A DNA stretch of 64,000 bases, taken from the NCBI RefSeq assembly GCF_009711095.1, contig NZ_WMJZ01000001.1, positions 275,870 to 339,869 of the forward strand, written 5' to 3'. The notes below the pieces were generated by a model. It was given only the letters and a program-made list of their open reading frames with translations, did not search any database and was not told where the DNA came from. Origin of the DNA: Intestinirhabdus alba. Lineage in GTDB: Bacteria; Pseudomonadota; Gammaproteobacteria; Enterobacterales; Enterobacteriaceae. This document shows positions 27,629 to 37,529 of this stretch, piece after piece (positions within the stretch are counted from its first letter, which is position 1; each line of letters opens with the position of its first letter). The translations under genes were made by a program, and so were the position numbers.

Positions 27629-29394
27629 TGAAACTGCCAGTCAGAGAATTTGATGCTGTTGTTATTGGTGCCGGCGGCGCGGGTATGCGCGCGGCGCTGC
27701 AAATTTCCCAGAGCGGTCAGACCTGCGCGCTGCTCTCCAAAGTGTTTCCGACCCGTTCGCACACCGTTTCAGCCCAGGGCGGCATTACCGTGGCGCTGGG
27801 CAATACCCATGAAGATAACTGGGAATGGCATATGTACGACACCGTAAAAGGGTCGGACTATATCGGTGACCAGGACGCGATTGAGTATATGTGTAAAACC
27901 GGCCCGGAGGCGATTCTGGAGCTGGAGCATATGGGGCTGCCTTTCTCTCGTCTCGACGACGGGCGTATCTATCAGCGTCCGTTCGGCGGCCAGTCGAAAA
28001 ACTTCGGCGGCGAGCAGGCGGCGCGCACCGCGGCGGCGGCGGACCGCACCGGCCACGCCCTGCTGCACACCCTCTACCAACAGAACCTGAAAAATCACAC
28101 CACTATCTTCTCCGAATGGTATGCCCTGGACCTGGTCAAAAATCAGGACGGGGCGGTGGTGGGATGCACCGCGCTGAGTATTGAATCCGGCGAAGTGGTC
28201 TACTTCAAAGCCCGCGCTACCGTGCTGGCGACCGGCGGCGCGGGGCGTATTTATCAGTCCACCACCAACGCCCATATCAACACCGGCGACGGCGTGGGTA
28301 TGGCGATCCGCGCCGGCGTGCCGGTGCAGGATATGGAGATGTGGCAGTTTCACCCGACCGGCATCGCCGGGGCGGGCGTACTGGTTACCGAAGGCTGCCG
28401 TGGCGAAGGCGGCTATCTGCTGAACAAGCACGGCGAACGCTTTATGGAGCGCTACGCCCCGAACGCCAAAGACCTGGCGGGCCGTGACGTGGTGGCGCGC
28501 TCCATTATGATTGAAATCCGCGAAGGCCGCGGCTGCGACGGCCCGTGGGGGCCTCATGCGAAGCTGAAACTCGACCACCTGGGTAAAGAGGTGCTGGAAT
28601 CGCGCCTGCCGGGCATTCTGGAGCTTTCCCGCACCTTCGCCCACGTTGATCCGGTGAAAGAGCCGATCCCGGTGATCCCCACCTGCCACTACATGATGGG
28701 CGGTATTCCGACGAAGGTGACAGGCCAGGCGCTGACGGTCAACGCCCAGGGCGAAGATGTGGTTATTCCGGGGCTGTTCGCGGTAGGGGAAATCGCCTGC
28801 GTATCGGTCCACGGGGCTAACCGCCTGGGCGGTAACTCGCTGCTCGATCTGGTGGTCTTTGGCCGGGCGGCGGGCCTGCATCTGCAGGAGTCGATTCAGG
28901 AGCAGGGCGCGCTGCGCGACGCCAGCGAATCGGATATCGACGGTTCTCTGGAACGTCTGAACCGCTGGAACAGCAACCGCGACGGCGAAGATCCGGTGGC
29001 TATCCGCAAAGCGCTGCAGGAGTGTATGCAGCATAACTTCTCGGTGTTCCGCGAAGGCGAGGCAATGGCGAAGGGGCTGGAGCAGCTAAAGGTTATCCGC
29101 GAGCGGCTAAAAAACGCCCGTCTGGACGATACCTCCAGCGAATTTAACACCCAGCGCGTTGAATGTCTGGAACTGGACAATCTGATGGAAACCGCCTTTG
29201 CGACGGCCGTTTCCGCCAACTTCCGTACCGAAAGCCGCGGGGCTCACAGCCGCTTCGACTATCCGGAGCGCGATGATGCGAACTGGCTGTGCCACTCCCT
29301 CTATCTGCCAGAGACGGAATCCATGACGCGACGTCAGGTGAATATGGAACCGAAGCTGCGTCCGGCATTCCCGCCGAAGATTCGTACCTACTAA
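27628..29394 (+). CDS. sdhA: Succinate dehydrogenase flavoprotein subunit
   Basis: SdhA oxidises succinate to fumarate and passes electrons through FAD to SdhB. The protein is 588 residues; I chose the ATG at 27628 ([20 protein letters not shown]), one base overlapping the sdhD stop, over an in-frame ATG 4 codons earlier. The dinucleotide fold [11 protein letters not shown] is followed by [10 protein letters not shown], where His45 carries covalent FAD. The active-site Arg region [18 protein letters not shown] and the C-terminal RSRGAHSR-like [18 protein letters not shown] are present. Confidence 0.98.
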   Translation: MKLPVREFDAVVIGAGGAGMRAALQISQSGQTCALLSKVFPTRSHTVSAQGGITVALGNTHEDNWEWHMYDTVKGSDYIGDQDAIEYMCKTGPEAILELEHMGLPFSRLDDGRIYQRPFGGQSKNFGGEQAARTAAAADRTGHALLHTLYQQNLKNHTTIFSEWYALDLVKNQDGAVVGCTALSIESGEVVYFKARATVLATGGAGRIYQSTTNAHINTGDGVGMAIRAGVPVQDMEMWQFHPTGIAGAGVLVTEGCRGEGGYLLNKHGERFMERYAPNAKDLAGRDVVARSIMIEIREGRGCDGPWGPHAKLKLDHLGKEVLESRLPGILELSRTFAHVDPVKEPIPVIPTCHYMMGGIPTKVTGQALTVNAQGEDVVIPGLFAVGEIACVSVHGANRLGGNSLLDLVVFGRAAGLHLQESIQEQGALRDASESDIDGSLERLNRWNSNRDGEDPVAIRKALQECMQHNFSVFREGEAMAKGLEQLKVIRERLKNARLDDTSSEFNTQRVECLELDNLMETAFATAVSANFRTESRGAHSRFDYPERDDANWLCHSLYLPETESMTRRQVNMEPKLRPAFPPKIRTY

Positions 29395-29410
29395 TGCGGA
29401 GACAGGAAAC

Positions 29411-30127
29411 ATGAGGCTTGAATTTTCAATTTATCGCTACAACCCGGATGTCGACACCGCTCCGCACATGCAGGATTACACCCTTGAGGCGGAGGAGGGG
29501 CGCGACATGATGCTGCTGGATGCCCTCCTGCAGCTGAAGGAAAAAGATCCCTCGCTCACTTTTCGCCGCTCCTGCCGCGAGGGCGTATGCGGCTCAGACG
29601 GTCTGAACATGAACGGTAAAAATGGGCTGGCATGCATCACGCCGATCTCCGCCCTGAACCGGTCAGGAAAGAAAATTGTGATACGTCCACTGCCCGGTCT
29701 GCCGGTGATCCGCGATTTGGTGGTAGACATGGGGCAATTCTATGCACAATATGAGAAGATTAAGCCTTACTTGTTGAATAATGGGCAGAATCCTCCGGCG
29801 CGCGAGCATTTACAGCTGCCGGAGCAGCGGGAGAAGCTTGACGGGCTGTATGAATGTATTTTATGCGCCTGTTGTTCCACCTCCTGCCCGTCGTTCTGGT
29901 GGAATCCGGACAAGTTTATCGGCCCGGCGGGTCTGCTGGCGGCGTATCGCTTCCTGATCGACAGCCGGGATACGGAAACCGACGCCCGCCTGGAGGGAAT
30001 GAGCGATGCATTCAGCGTATTCCGCTGTCATAGCATCATGAACTGCGTCAGCGTTTGCCCCAAGGGGCTGAACCCGACGCGGGCTATCGGCCATATTAAG
30101 TCGATGCTGCTGCAGCGTAGCGCGTAA
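29411..30127 (+). CDS. sdhB: Succinate dehydrogenase iron-sulfur subunit
   Basis: SdhB carries electrons from FAD to quinone through three Fe-S clusters. The protein is 238 residues. The [2Fe-2S] ligands are in SCREGVCGSDGLNMNG and GLACI. The [4Fe-4S] ligands are in CILCACCSTSCPSFWW and the [3Fe-4S] ligands in CHSIMNCVSVCPKGLNP. It is 16 bases after sdhA and ends the sdh part of the operon. In E. coli transcription reads on into suc; the 370-base gap here carries a REP pair and an inverted repeat. Confidence 0.98.
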   Translation: MRLEFSIYRYNPDVDTAPHMQDYTLEAEEGRDMMLLDALLQLKEKDPSLTFRRSCREGVCGSDGLNMNGKNGLACITPISALNRSGKKIVIRPLPGLPVIRDLVVDMGQFYAQYEKIKPYLLNNGQNPPAREHLQLPEQREKLDGLYECILCACCSTSCPSFWWNPDKFIGPAGLLAAYRFLIDSRDTETDARLEGMSDAFSVFRCHSIMNCVSVCPKGLNPTRAIGHIKSMLLQRSA

Positions 30128-30134
30128 GTAACAC

Positions 30135-30200
30135 GCCGGATGGCGCTGCGCTTATCCGACCTGTGAGACAGTAGGCCCGGTAAGCGTAGCGCCACCGGGC
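30135..30200. repeat. REP pair (BIME) between sdhB and sucA
   Basis: GCCGGATGGCGCTGCGCTTA and an inverted TAGGCCCGGTAAGCGTAGCG lie 15 bases or so apart. Both match the REP/PU pattern of enterobacteria. They can form a stem that slows 3'-end decay of the sdh mRNA. Confidence 0.85.
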
Positions 30201-30207
30201 AAAAAAC

Positions 30208-30386
30208 AGGAAACCTTTAAAAACCGCTACATTGCAGTACCCGTAATCGGGACGCTCAGAGCGAGACAGGGCGGCAACTGAGTACATCTCCGGAACAGAG
30301 ATCGCTGTGTGACTGGAGTAAGCGAAAGCAGCCAACGAAGTCGTAGCCTGAACGCAGAAGATTAATGGCAGTTTTTAAAGGTTCCT
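30208..30386. repeat. Long-range inverted repeat before sucA
   Basis: AGGAAACCTTTAAAAACCGC at 30208-30227 is almost perfectly complementary to GCAGTTTTTAAAGGTTCCT at 30368-30386, with one bulge and one mismatch. The 140 bases between hold no gene. The region lies in the sdhB-sucA spacer and may fold in the mRNA or be a degenerate small mobile repeat. Confidence 0.65.
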
Positions 30387-30498
30387 TCGCGGGCCAACAA
30401 GAGCTCGCAGGTGAACCCCGGCACGCACATCTGATGTGATATGTGCGTAGTAGTATCCACGGCGAAGTAAGCATAACAAAGATGCTTAAGGGATCACG

Positions 30499-33300
30499 AT
30501 GCAGAACAGCGCTTTGCAAGCCTGGCTGGACTCTTCTTACCTCTCTGGCGCAAACCAGAGCTGGATAGAACAGCTCTATGAAGACTTCTTAACCGATCCT
30601 GACTCGGTAGACGCTAACTGGCGTTCAACGTTCCAGCAGTTACCGGGCACCGGAGTCAAACCGGATCAACTCCACTCTCAAATGCGTGACTACTTTCGCC
30701 GTCTGGCGAAAGATGCCTCACGTTACTCCTCGACGATTTCCGATCCCGATACCAACGTGAAGCAGGTTAAAGTCCTGCAGCTGATCAATGCCTACCGTTT
30801 TCGCGGCCATCAGCATGCGGATCTCGATCCGCTTGGGCTGTGGCAGCAGGAGAACGTGGCGGATCTCGATCTGGCGTTTCACGATCTGAGCGAGGCGGAT
30901 TTCCAGGAAAGCTTTAACGTCGGCTCTTTCGCCAGCGGTAAAGAGACGATGAAGTTAGGCGAGCTAATCGCCGCCCTTAAAGAGACCTACTGCGGGCCGA
31001 TCGGTTCGGAGTATATGCACATCACCAGCACCGAAGAGAAACGCTGGATCCAGCAGCGTATCGAATCCGGTCGGGCGGCGTTCAGCAGCGAAGAGAAGAA
31101 GCGTTTCCTTAGCGAACTGACCGCCGCCGAAGGGCTGGAGCGCTATCTGGGAGCGAAGTTCCCCGGAGCCAAGCGCTTCTCGCTGGAGGGCGGCGATGCC
31201 CTGATCCCGATGCTGAAAGAGATGATCCGCCACGCGGGCAACAGCGGCACTCGCGAAGTGGTGCTGGGGATGGCGCACCGCGGCCGCCTGAACGTGCTGG
31301 TAAACGTGCTGGGTAAACGGCCGCAGGATCTGTTCGACGAATTTTCCGGTAAACATAAAGAGCATCTCGGCACCGGCGACGTGAAGTACCACATGGGCTT
31401 CTCATCGGATATCGAAACCGAAGGCGGCCTGGTCCACCTGGCGCTGGCGTTTAACCCGTCGCACCTGGAGATCGTCAGTCCGGTTGTCATCGGATCCGTG
31501 CGCGCCCGCCTGGACAGGCTGGACGAGCCGGGCAGCAATAAAGTGCTGCCGATCACTATTCACGGCGACGCGGCGGTTACCGGCCAGGGCGTGGTGCAGG
31601 AGACCCTGAACATGTCGAAGGCCAGGGGCTATGAAGTGGGCGGCACCGTGCGCGTCGTCATCAATAACCAGGTGGGCTTTACCACCTCCAACCCGCTGGA
31701 CGCGCGCTCCACGCCGTACTGCACCGATATCGGCAAAATGGTGCAGGCCCCGATCTTCCACGTTAACGCGGACGATCCGGAGGCGGTGGCCTTCGTCACC
31801 CGCCTGGCGCTGGACTTCCGTAACACCTTCAAGCGCGACGTGTTTATCGATCTGGTGTGCTACCGCCGTCACGGCCACAACGAAGCCGACGAGCCGAGCG
31901 CCACCCAGCCGCTGATGTACCAGAAAATCAAAAAGCATCCGACCCCGCGTAAGCTGTACGCCGACCGGCTGGAGCAGGACGGGGTCGCCACCCTGGAGGA
32001 CGCCACCGAGATGGTGAACCTCTATCGCGACGCGCTGGATTCCGGCGAGTGCGTGGTAAAAGAGTGGCGTCCGATGAATATGCACTCCTTTACCTGGTCA
32101 CCCTACCTCAACCACGAGTGGGACGAGGCGTATCCGAACAGGGTGGAGATGAAGCGCCTGCAGGAGCTGGCCAAACGCATCAGTACGGTGCCGGAAGCCA
32201 TTGAAATGCAATCGCGGGTCGCGAAGATCTATGGCGATCGCCAGGCTATGGCGGCGGGCGAGAAGCTCTTCGACTGGGGCGCGGCGGAAAACCTCGCCTA
32301 TGCCACCCTGGTCGATGAGGGCATTCCCGTGCGTCTGTCCGGCGAAGACTCCGGCCGCGGCACCTTCTTCCATCGCCACGCGGTGATCCACAACCAGGTC
32401 AACGGTTCGACGTACACCCCGCTGCAGCACGTGCATAACGGGCAGGGCACTTTCCGGGTCTGGGACTCCGTGCTCTCTGAAGAGGCGGTGCTGGCCTTCG
32501 AATATGGCTACGCCACCGCAGAGCCGCGCACCCTGACCATCTGGGAAGCGCAGTTTGGCGACTTCGCCAACGGAGCCCAGGTGGTGATCGATCAATTCAT
32601 CTCCTCTGGCGAGCAGAAATGGGGCCGGATGTGCGGCCTGGTGATGCTGCTGCCGCACGGCTATGAAGGGCAGGGGCCGGAGCACTCCTCCGCGCGCCTG
32701 GAGCGCTATCTGCAGCTCTGCGCCGAGCAGAATATGCAGGTTTGCGTGCCGTCGACCCCGGCGCAGGTTTATCACATGCTGCGTCGTCAGGCGCTGCGCG
32801 GGATGCGCCGTCCGCTGGTGGTGATGTCGCCGAAATCTCTGCTGCGTCATCCGCTGGCGGTCTCCAGCCTTGACGAGCTGGCTAACGGTGCCTTCCTGCC
32901 GGCCATCGGCGAGGTTGATGAACTGGACCCGCAGGCGGTGAAGCGCGTGGTGATGTGCTCGGGCAAAGTGTATTACGACCTGCTGGAGCAGCGCCGGAAG
33001 AACGATCAAAAAGATGTTGCCATCGTGCGCATCGAACAGCTTTACCCGTTCCCGCACCAGGCGATGCAGGAGGCGCTGAAGCCGTACGCCCACGTGCATG
33101 ATTTTGTCTGGTGTCAGGAGGAGCCGCTCAATCAGGGAGCGTGGTACTGCAGCCAGCATAACTTCCGCGAAGTGATTCCGTCTGGGTCCGCCCTGCGTTA
33201 CGCGGGCCGCCCGGCCTCCGCCTCTCCGGCGGTAGGTTATATGTCCGTTCACCAGAAGCAGCAGCAAGATCTGGTTAATGACGCGCTGAACGTCGATTAA
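30499..33300 (+). CDS. sucA: 2-oxoglutarate dehydrogenase E1 component
   Basis: SucA decarboxylates 2-oxoglutarate with thiamine diphosphate and transfers succinyl to the lipoyl arm of SucB. The protein is 933 residues, the E. coli length, starting MQNSALQAWLDSSYLSGANQ. Cofactor and active-site regions include VLGMAHRGRLNVLVNVLGK, the ThDP-binding HGDAAVTGQGVVQETLNM through VGFTTSNPLDARSTPYCTDI, and SGEDSGRGTFFHRHAV in the pyrimidine-domain half. The start is preceded by TTAAGGGATC. It is followed by sucB after 14 bases. Confidence 0.98.
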   Translation: MQNSALQAWLDSSYLSGANQSWIEQLYEDFLTDPDSVDANWRSTFQQLPGTGVKPDQLHSQMRDYFRRLAKDASRYSSTISDPDTNVKQVKVLQLINAYRFRGHQHADLDPLGLWQQENVADLDLAFHDLSEADFQESFNVGSFASGKETMKLGELIAALKETYCGPIGSEYMHITSTEEKRWIQQRIESGRAAFSSEEKKRFLSELTAAEGLERYLGAKFPGAKRFSLEGGDALIPMLKEMIRHAGNSGTREVVLGMAHRGRLNVLVNVLGKRPQDLFDEFSGKHKEHLGTGDVKYHMGFSSDIETEGGLVHLALAFNPSHLEIVSPVVIGSVRARLDRLDEPGSNKVLPITIHGDAAVTGQGVVQETLNMSKARGYEVGGTVRVVINNQVGFTTSNPLDARSTPYCTDIGKMVQAPIFHVNADDPEAVAFVTRLALDFRNTFKRDVFIDLVCYRRHGHNEADEPSATQPLMYQKIKKHPTPRKLYADRLEQDGVATLEDATEMVNLYRDALDSGECVVKEWRPMNMHSFTWSPYLNHEWDEAYPNRVEMKRLQELAKRISTVPEAIEMQSRVAKIYGDRQAMAAGEKLFDWGAAENLAYATLVDEGIPVRLSGEDSGRGTFFHRHAVIHNQVNGSTYTPLQHVHNGQGTFRVWDSVLSEEAVLAFEYGYATAEPRTLTIWEAQFGDFANGAQVVIDQFISSGEQKWGRMCGLVMLLPHGYEGQGPEHSSARLERYLQLCAEQNMQVCVPSTPAQVYHMLRRQALRGMRRPLVVMSPKSLLRHPLAVSSLDELANGAFLPAIGEVDELDPQAVKRVVMCSGKVYYDLLEQRRKNDQKDVAIVRIEQLYPFPHQAMQEALKPYAHVHDFVWCQEEPLNQGAWYCSQHNFREVIPSGSALRYAGRPASASPAVGYMSVHQKQQQDLVNDALNVD

Positions 33301-33314
33301 ATAAAGGATAAATA

Positions 33315-34535
33315 ATGAGTAGCGTAGATATTCTTGTTCCTGACCTGCCTGAGTCCGTCGCCGACGCCACCGTGGCGACCTGGCACAAAAAACCGGGCGA
33401 TGCGGTTGTTCGTGACGAAGTGCTGGTGGAAATCGAAACTGACAAGGTGATCCTGGAAGTTCCGGCCTCGGCGGACGGCGTTCTCGATGCGGTGCTGGAA
33501 GACGAGGGCACCACCGTCACCTCGCGACAGATCCTCGGCCGCCTGCGCGAAGGCAACAGCGCGGGCAAAGCCTCCAGCGCGAAGCCGGAAGAAAAGGACG
33601 CCACCCCGGCGCAGCGCCAGCAGGCCTCGCTGAGCGAGCAGAACAACGACGCCTTAAGCCCGGCCATCCGTCGTCTGCTGGCCGAACACGGCCTTGAGGC
33701 CGCCGCCATTAGCGGCACCGGCGTCGGCGGCCGCATCACCCGCGAAGACGTGGAAAAGCATCTGGCGAAAGCCCCGGCGCAGGCTGAGGCCAACGCTCCG
33801 GCGGCTGCGCCAGCGGCGCAGCCTCAGCCCGGCGCGCGCAGCGAGAAGCGCGTGCCGATGACCCGTCTGCGCAAGCGCGTGGCCGAGCGTCTGCTGGAGG
33901 CGAAAAACGCCACCGCCATGCTGACCACCTTCAACGAAGTCAACATGAAGCCGATTATGGATCTGCGCAAGCAGTACGGCGAAGCGTTTGAAAAGCGTCA
34001 CGGCATCCGCCTGGGCTTTATGTCCTTCTACGTGAAGGCGGTGGTGGAAGCGCTGAAGCGCTATCCGGAGGTGAACGCCTCCATCGACGGCGACGACGTG
34101 GTTTACCACAACTATTTTGACGTCAGCATGGCGGTTTCCACGCCGCGCGGCCTGGTGACGCCGGTGCTGCGTGACGTAGACGCGCTGGGCATGGCCGACG
34201 TCGAGAAAAAAATCAAAGAGCTGGCGCTGAAGGGCCGCGACGGCAAGCTGACGGTGGACGATCTGACCGGCGGCAACTTCACCATCACCAACGGCGGCGT
34301 ATTCGGCTCCCTGATGTCCACGCCGATCATTAACCCGCCCCAGAGCGCGATCCTCGGTATGCATGCCATTAAGGATCGTCCGATGGCGGTGGACGGCAAG
34401 GTGGAGATCCTGCCGATGATGTATCTGGCGCTCTCCTACGACCACCGGCTGATTGACGGCCGTGAATCCGTCGGCTTCCTGGTCACCATTAAAGAGCTGC
34501 TGGAAGATCCGACGCGCCTGCTGCTGGACGTGTAG
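33315..34535 (+). CDS. sucB: Dihydrolipoyl succinyltransferase (E2)
   Basis: SucB is the core of the 2-oxoglutarate dehydrogenase complex and transfers succinyl to CoA. The protein is 406 residues. The lipoyl domain (1-80) has Lys44 in [12 protein letters not shown]. The E1/E3-binding domain is at about 112-148 ([20 protein letters not shown]). An Ala/Pro linker follows, and the catalytic domain (about 175-406) ends with [10 protein letters not shown], carrying the His and Asp of the CAT-like active site. Confidence 0.98.
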   Translation: MSSVDILVPDLPESVADATVATWHKKPGDAVVRDEVLVEIETDKVILEVPASADGVLDAVLEDEGTTVTSRQILGRLREGNSAGKASSAKPEEKDATPAQRQQASLSEQNNDALSPAIRRLLAEHGLEAAAISGTGVGGRITREDVEKHLAKAPAQAEANAPAAAPAAQPQPGARSEKRVPMTRLRKRVAERLLEAKNATAMLTTFNEVNMKPIMDLRKQYGEAFEKRHGIRLGFMSFYVKAVVEALKRYPEVNASIDGDDVVYHNYFDVSMAVSTPRGLVTPVLRDVDALGMADVEKKIKELALKGRDGKLTVDDLTGGNFTITNGGVFGSLMSTPIINPPQSAILGMHAIKDRPMAVDGKVEILPMMYLALSYDHRLIDGRESVGFLVTIKELLEDPTRLLLDV

Positions 34536-34556
34536 TCAGCAAGAGCATCACCTGCC

Positions 34557-34616
34557 CCGCAGGCCGGAGAAGCGGAGCGCCGCCGGGCATATATACCGCG
34601 CGGCCTGCGGGTTTAA
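34557..34616 (+). repeat. Inverted repeat in the sucB-sucC spacer
   Basis: CCCGCAGGCC near 34557 pairs perfectly with GGCCTGCGGG ending near 34614. The stem is GC-rich and followed by TTTAAAG, so it may be a partial terminator or an mRNA-processing structure in the suc operon. Confidence 0.65.
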
Positions 34617-34649
34617 AGATAACGATTACCTGAAGGATGGACAGAACAG

Positions 34650-35816
34650 ATGAACTTACATGAATATCAGGCAAAACAACTTTTTGCCCGCTACGGCTTA
34701 TCAACGCCGGTGGGTTATGCCTGTACTACTCCGCGTCAGGCCGAAGAGGCGGCGTCGAAAATCGGTGCCGGTCCGTGGGTAGTGAAGTGTCAGGTTCACG
34801 CTGGCGGCCGCGGCAAAGCGGGCGGCGTGAAGGTGGTAAACAGCAAGGAAGAGATCCGCGCCTTTGCCGAGCACTGGCTGGGCAAGCGGCTGGTGACCTA
34901 CCAGACGGACGCCAGCGGCCAGCCGGTGAATCAGATCCTGGTGGAAGCGGCAACCGATATCGCTAAAGAGCTCTATCTTGGCGCGGTGGTTGACCGCAGC
35001 TCCCGCCGCGTGGTGTTTATGGCCTCCACCGAAGGCGGCGTGGAAATTGAAAAAGTGGCGGAAGAAACCCCGCACCTGATCCACAAGGTGGCCCTCGATC
35101 CGCTGACCGGCCCGATGCCCTGGCAGGGGCGCGAGCTGGCCTTTAAGCTGGGTCTGGAAGGTAAACTGGTGCAGCAGTTCACCAAAACTTTTATGGGCCT
35201 GGCGACCATTTTCCTCGAGCGTGACCTGGCGCTTATTGAAATTAACCCGCTGGTGATCACCCGCCAGGGCGACCTGATCTGCCTCGACGGCAAGCTGGGC
35301 GCTGACGGCAACGCCCTGTTCCGCCAGGCGGATCTGCGCGAAATGCGCGACCAGTCGCAGGAAGACCCGCGCGAAGCCCAGGCGGCGCAGTGGGAGCTGA
35401 ACTACGTGGCGCTGGACGGCAATATCGGCTGCATGGTTAACGGCGCGGGCCTGGCGATGGGGACCATGGATATCGTTAAGCTGCACGGCGGCGAGCCGGC
35501 CAACTTCCTCGACGTGGGCGGCGGCGCGACGAAAGAGCGTGTGACCGAAGCGTTTAAAATTATCCTCTCCGACGACAACGTGAAGGCCGTGCTGGTCAAC
35601 ATCTTCGGCGGCATCGTGCGCTGCGATCTGATTGCCGACGGCATCATCGGCGCGGTGGCAGAGGTGGGCGTTAACGTCCCGGTCGTCGTGCGTCTGGAAG
35701 GCAACAACGCCGGGCTGGGCGCGAAGAAACTGGCTGACAGCGGCCTGAATATTATTGCAGCGAAAAGTCTGACGGATGCAGCTCAGCAGGTTGTTGCCGC
35801 AGTGGAGGGGAAATAA
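34650..35816 (+). CDS. sucC: Succinyl-CoA synthetase beta subunit
   Basis: SucC provides the ATP-grasp nucleotide-binding half of the enzyme that makes succinate and ATP (or GTP) from succinyl-CoA. The protein is 388 residues and starts [23 protein letters not shown]-grasp features are [16 protein letters not shown] and [20 protein letters not shown]. The C-terminal domain includes [20 protein letters not shown]. Its stop overlaps the sucD start by 1 base. Confidence 0.98.
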   Translation: MNLHEYQAKQLFARYGLSTPVGYACTTPRQAEEAASKIGAGPWVVKCQVHAGGRGKAGGVKVVNSKEEIRAFAEHWLGKRLVTYQTDASGQPVNQILVEAATDIAKELYLGAVVDRSSRRVVFMASTEGGVEIEKVAEETPHLIHKVALDPLTGPMPWQGRELAFKLGLEGKLVQQFTKTFMGLATIFLERDLALIEINPLVITRQGDLICLDGKLGADGNALFRQADLREMRDQSQEDPREAQAAQWELNYVALDGNIGCMVNGAGLAMGTMDIVKLHGGEPANFLDVGGGATKERVTEAFKIILSDDNVKAVLVNIFGGIVRCDLIADGIIGAVAEVGVNVPVVVRLEGNNAGLGAKKLADSGLNIIAAKSLTDAAQQVVAAVEGK

Positions 35817-36685
35817 TGTCCGTTTTGATTGATAAGAATACCAAAGTTATCTGCCAGGGCTTTACCGGTAGCCAGGGCACCTTCCACTCCGAGCAGGCCA
35901 TTGCCTACGGCACGCAGATGGTTGGCGGCGTCACGCCGGGCAAGGGCGGCACCACCCACCTTGGCCTGCCGGTATTCAATACCGTGCGCGAGGCGGTAGA
36001 GGCCACCGGCGCAACGGCATCCGTCATTTACGTGCCGGCACCGTTCTGCAAAGACTCCATTCTGGAAGCCATCGACGCGGGCATTAAGCTTATTATCACC
36101 ATCACCGAAGGTATCCCTACCCTGGATATGCTGACCGTGAAGGTGAAGCTTGACGAGGCGGGCGTGCGCATGATCGGGCCGAACTGCCCCGGCGTGATCA
36201 CCCCCGGCGAGTGCAAAATCGGTATCATGCCGGGCCACATTCACCAGCCGGGCAGGGTGGGCATCGTCTCCCGCTCCGGCACCCTGACCTATGAAGCGGT
36301 CAAGCAGACCACCGACTACGGCTTTGGCCAGTCCACCTGCGTTGGTATCGGCGGCGATCCGATCCCCGGCTCTAACTTTATCGACATCCTGAAGCTGTTC
36401 CAGGACGATCCGCAGACCGGGGCGATCGTGATGATCGGCGAGATCGGCGGCAGCGCCGAAGAAGAGGCGGCGGCGTATATTAAAGATCACGTCACCAAGC
36501 CGGTGGTGGGCTATATCGCCGGGGTTACCGCGCCGAAAGGGAAACGGATGGGCCACGCCGGGGCGATTATCGCCGGCGGCAAGGGAACGGCGGACGAGAA
36601 GTTCGCCGCCCTGGAAGCCGCAGGGGTGAAAACCGTGCGCAGCCTTGCCGATATCGGCGAAGCGCTGAAGGCCGTAATGAAGTGA
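35816..36685 (+). CDS. sucD: Succinyl-CoA synthetase alpha subunit
   Basis: SucD binds CoA and carries the phosphorylated His of succinyl-CoA synthetase. The protein is 289 residues, starting [20 protein letters not shown]. The CoA-binding N-terminal fold and [20 protein letters not shown] are visible. The phospho-His is in [14 protein letters not shown] (about residue 247 counting Met). It is the last suc gene; a repeat copy begins 2 bases after its stop and a terminator lies about 200 bases on. Confidence 0.98.
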   Translation: MSVLIDKNTKVICQGFTGSQGTFHSEQAIAYGTQMVGGVTPGKGGTTHLGLPVFNTVREAVEATGATASVIYVPAPFCKDSILEAIDAGIKLIITITEGIPTLDMLTVKVKLDEAGVRMIGPNCPGVITPGECKIGIMPGHIHQPGRVGIVSRSGTLTYEAVKQTTDYGFGQSTCVGIGGDPIPGSNFIDILKLFQDDPQTGAIVMIGEIGGSAEEEAAAYIKDHVTKPVVGYIAGVTAPKGKRMGHAGAIIAGGKGTADEKFAALEAAGVKTVRSLADIGEALKAVMK

Positions 36686-36687
36686 GA

Positions 36688-36819
36688 TATACCCTAAATA
36701 ATTCGAGTTGCATGACAAAACGCGGCGCGTTTTGAACAGCCGTAGCGCTGGCCCCGAGGGGGGGAGGCCGCAGGCCGAATAAAGCCAACGCACATGCAGC
36801 CTGAAGTATGACGGGTATA
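36688..36819 (+). repeat. Mosaic intergenic repeat, copy B
   Basis: A short version of the repeat begins TATACCCTAAATAATTCGAG and ends CTGAAGTATGACGGGTATA. The long middle modules seen in copy A are absent. It begins 2 bases after the sucD stop, at the junction with the fimbrial block. Confidence 0.85.
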
Positions 36820-36828
36820 AAAGTAAAA

Positions 36829-36871
36829 CAGCCCCGCCCCCGCGTTTGTCGCGCAAAGGGCGCGGGGCTGC
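36829..36871 (-). terminator. Terminator of the minus-strand regulatory genes
   Basis: CAGCCCCGC and GCGGGGCTG form a strong stem, with an inner GCG/CGC-rich arm. On the minus strand it is followed by TTTTACTTTT. It lies about 40 bases past the stop of the 97-residue gene. Confidence 0.7.
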
Positions 36872-36889
36872 TCCGTTTTCGACATGGTT

Positions 36890-36913
36890 GGCCATCGGAT
36901 GATGGCCTTTTTT
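36890..36913 (+). terminator. Probable terminator of the suc operon
   Basis: GGCCATC pairs with GATGGCC around a GGAT loop and is followed by six T. The 3' region of sucD is where E. coli produces the small RNA SdhX; whether an equivalent RNA exists here cannot be judged by eye. Confidence 0.8.
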
Positions 36914-37205
36914 ATATGTGTCGGGCATGCCCGACGGCCAGGGGATAATATATCTCCTGTGCATGCTTCGGGATAGGGACAAGCAACTCGCCCAGATCGA
37001 GAAAGTAGCGGTCCAGCGTATTCAGCAGTACGGCAATTTCCGGCTCTTGCCCGCCCGGGGTATTGGCAACGCGCATGATATTGTCTCTGATAGCCTCTAT
37101 CCCTCCGTTCCACTGGCGTAGCGCGTCTTCAATGCGCTGAAGCTGGCTGTAGTGTTCATACAGCTCCAGAGAGTTGGTGCTGGTTCTGCGGCCTTTTCTG
37201 TGCAT
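36912..37205 (-). CDS. Hypothetical protein, 97 aa, next to fimbrial regulator
   Basis: I do not recognise this family. The protein starts MHRKGRRTSTNSLELYEHYS and continues with IEDALRQWNGGIEAIRDNIM and EPEIAVLLNTLDRYFLDLGE. It has no signal peptide or membrane segment and looks helical and soluble. It lies about 55 bases downstream of the PapI-like gene on the same strand and is followed by a minus-strand terminator, which supports a real gene. GC is closer to the core than that of its AT-rich neighbour. A role in regulating the divergent fimbrial operon is possible, in the position where pap has regulators, but there is no PapB-like motif. Confidence 0.6.
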   Translation of the reverse strand: MHRKGRRTSTNSLELYEHYSQLQRIEDALRQWNGGIEAIRDNIMRVANTPGGQEPEIAVLLNTLDRYFLDLGELLVPIPKHAQEIYYPLAVGHARHI

Positions 37206-37259
37206 ATTTCCCCCAAATTCAGATTTTTGCGGCTCAGGTCTTTTATCCTGGTGATGTTT

Positions 37260-37529
37260 TTATAATAAGAAATGGTCTTCAACAGGTCTCCAGCTATGGT
37301 TTTTAGATTTATTAGTTTGCTTCGCAACGATTCCTCGTGCTTCTAACTTAAGTAGTGCGTATCTGGCCCGGTAAATATTTATATTGCAGTGTTCTGCTAT
37401 ATCTCGAGTGCTTATCCATGTCGGTGGTTGAGATGAGTTGATAACTCTATTTTTGTAAATTTCCTTAAGTGAGACAATAACCATTTTGTCATTAATGGAC
37501 AATTTATCACGCAGTTCTGTTCCTGGCAT
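37260..37529 (-). CDS. PapI/FaeA-like winged-helix fimbrial regulator
   Basis: This 89-residue protein has a winged HTH at about residues 38-80 (WISTRDIAEHCNINIYRARY then ALLKLEARGIVAKQ). It resembles PapI and FaeA, small cofactors that shift Lrp between Dam-sensitive GATC sites to phase-switch fimbriae. The typical trailing aromatic/basic strand (HSWRPVEDHFLL) is present. The gene is AT-rich and divergent from the major fimbrial subunit at 38104, the same arrangement as papI-papB/A. An ACGATC sequence lies between the two genes. Confidence 0.75.
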   Translation of the reverse strand: MPGTELRDKLSINDKMVIVSLKEIYKNRVINSSQPPTWISTRDIAEHCNINIYRARYALLKLEARGIVAKQTNKSKNHSWRPVEDHFLL

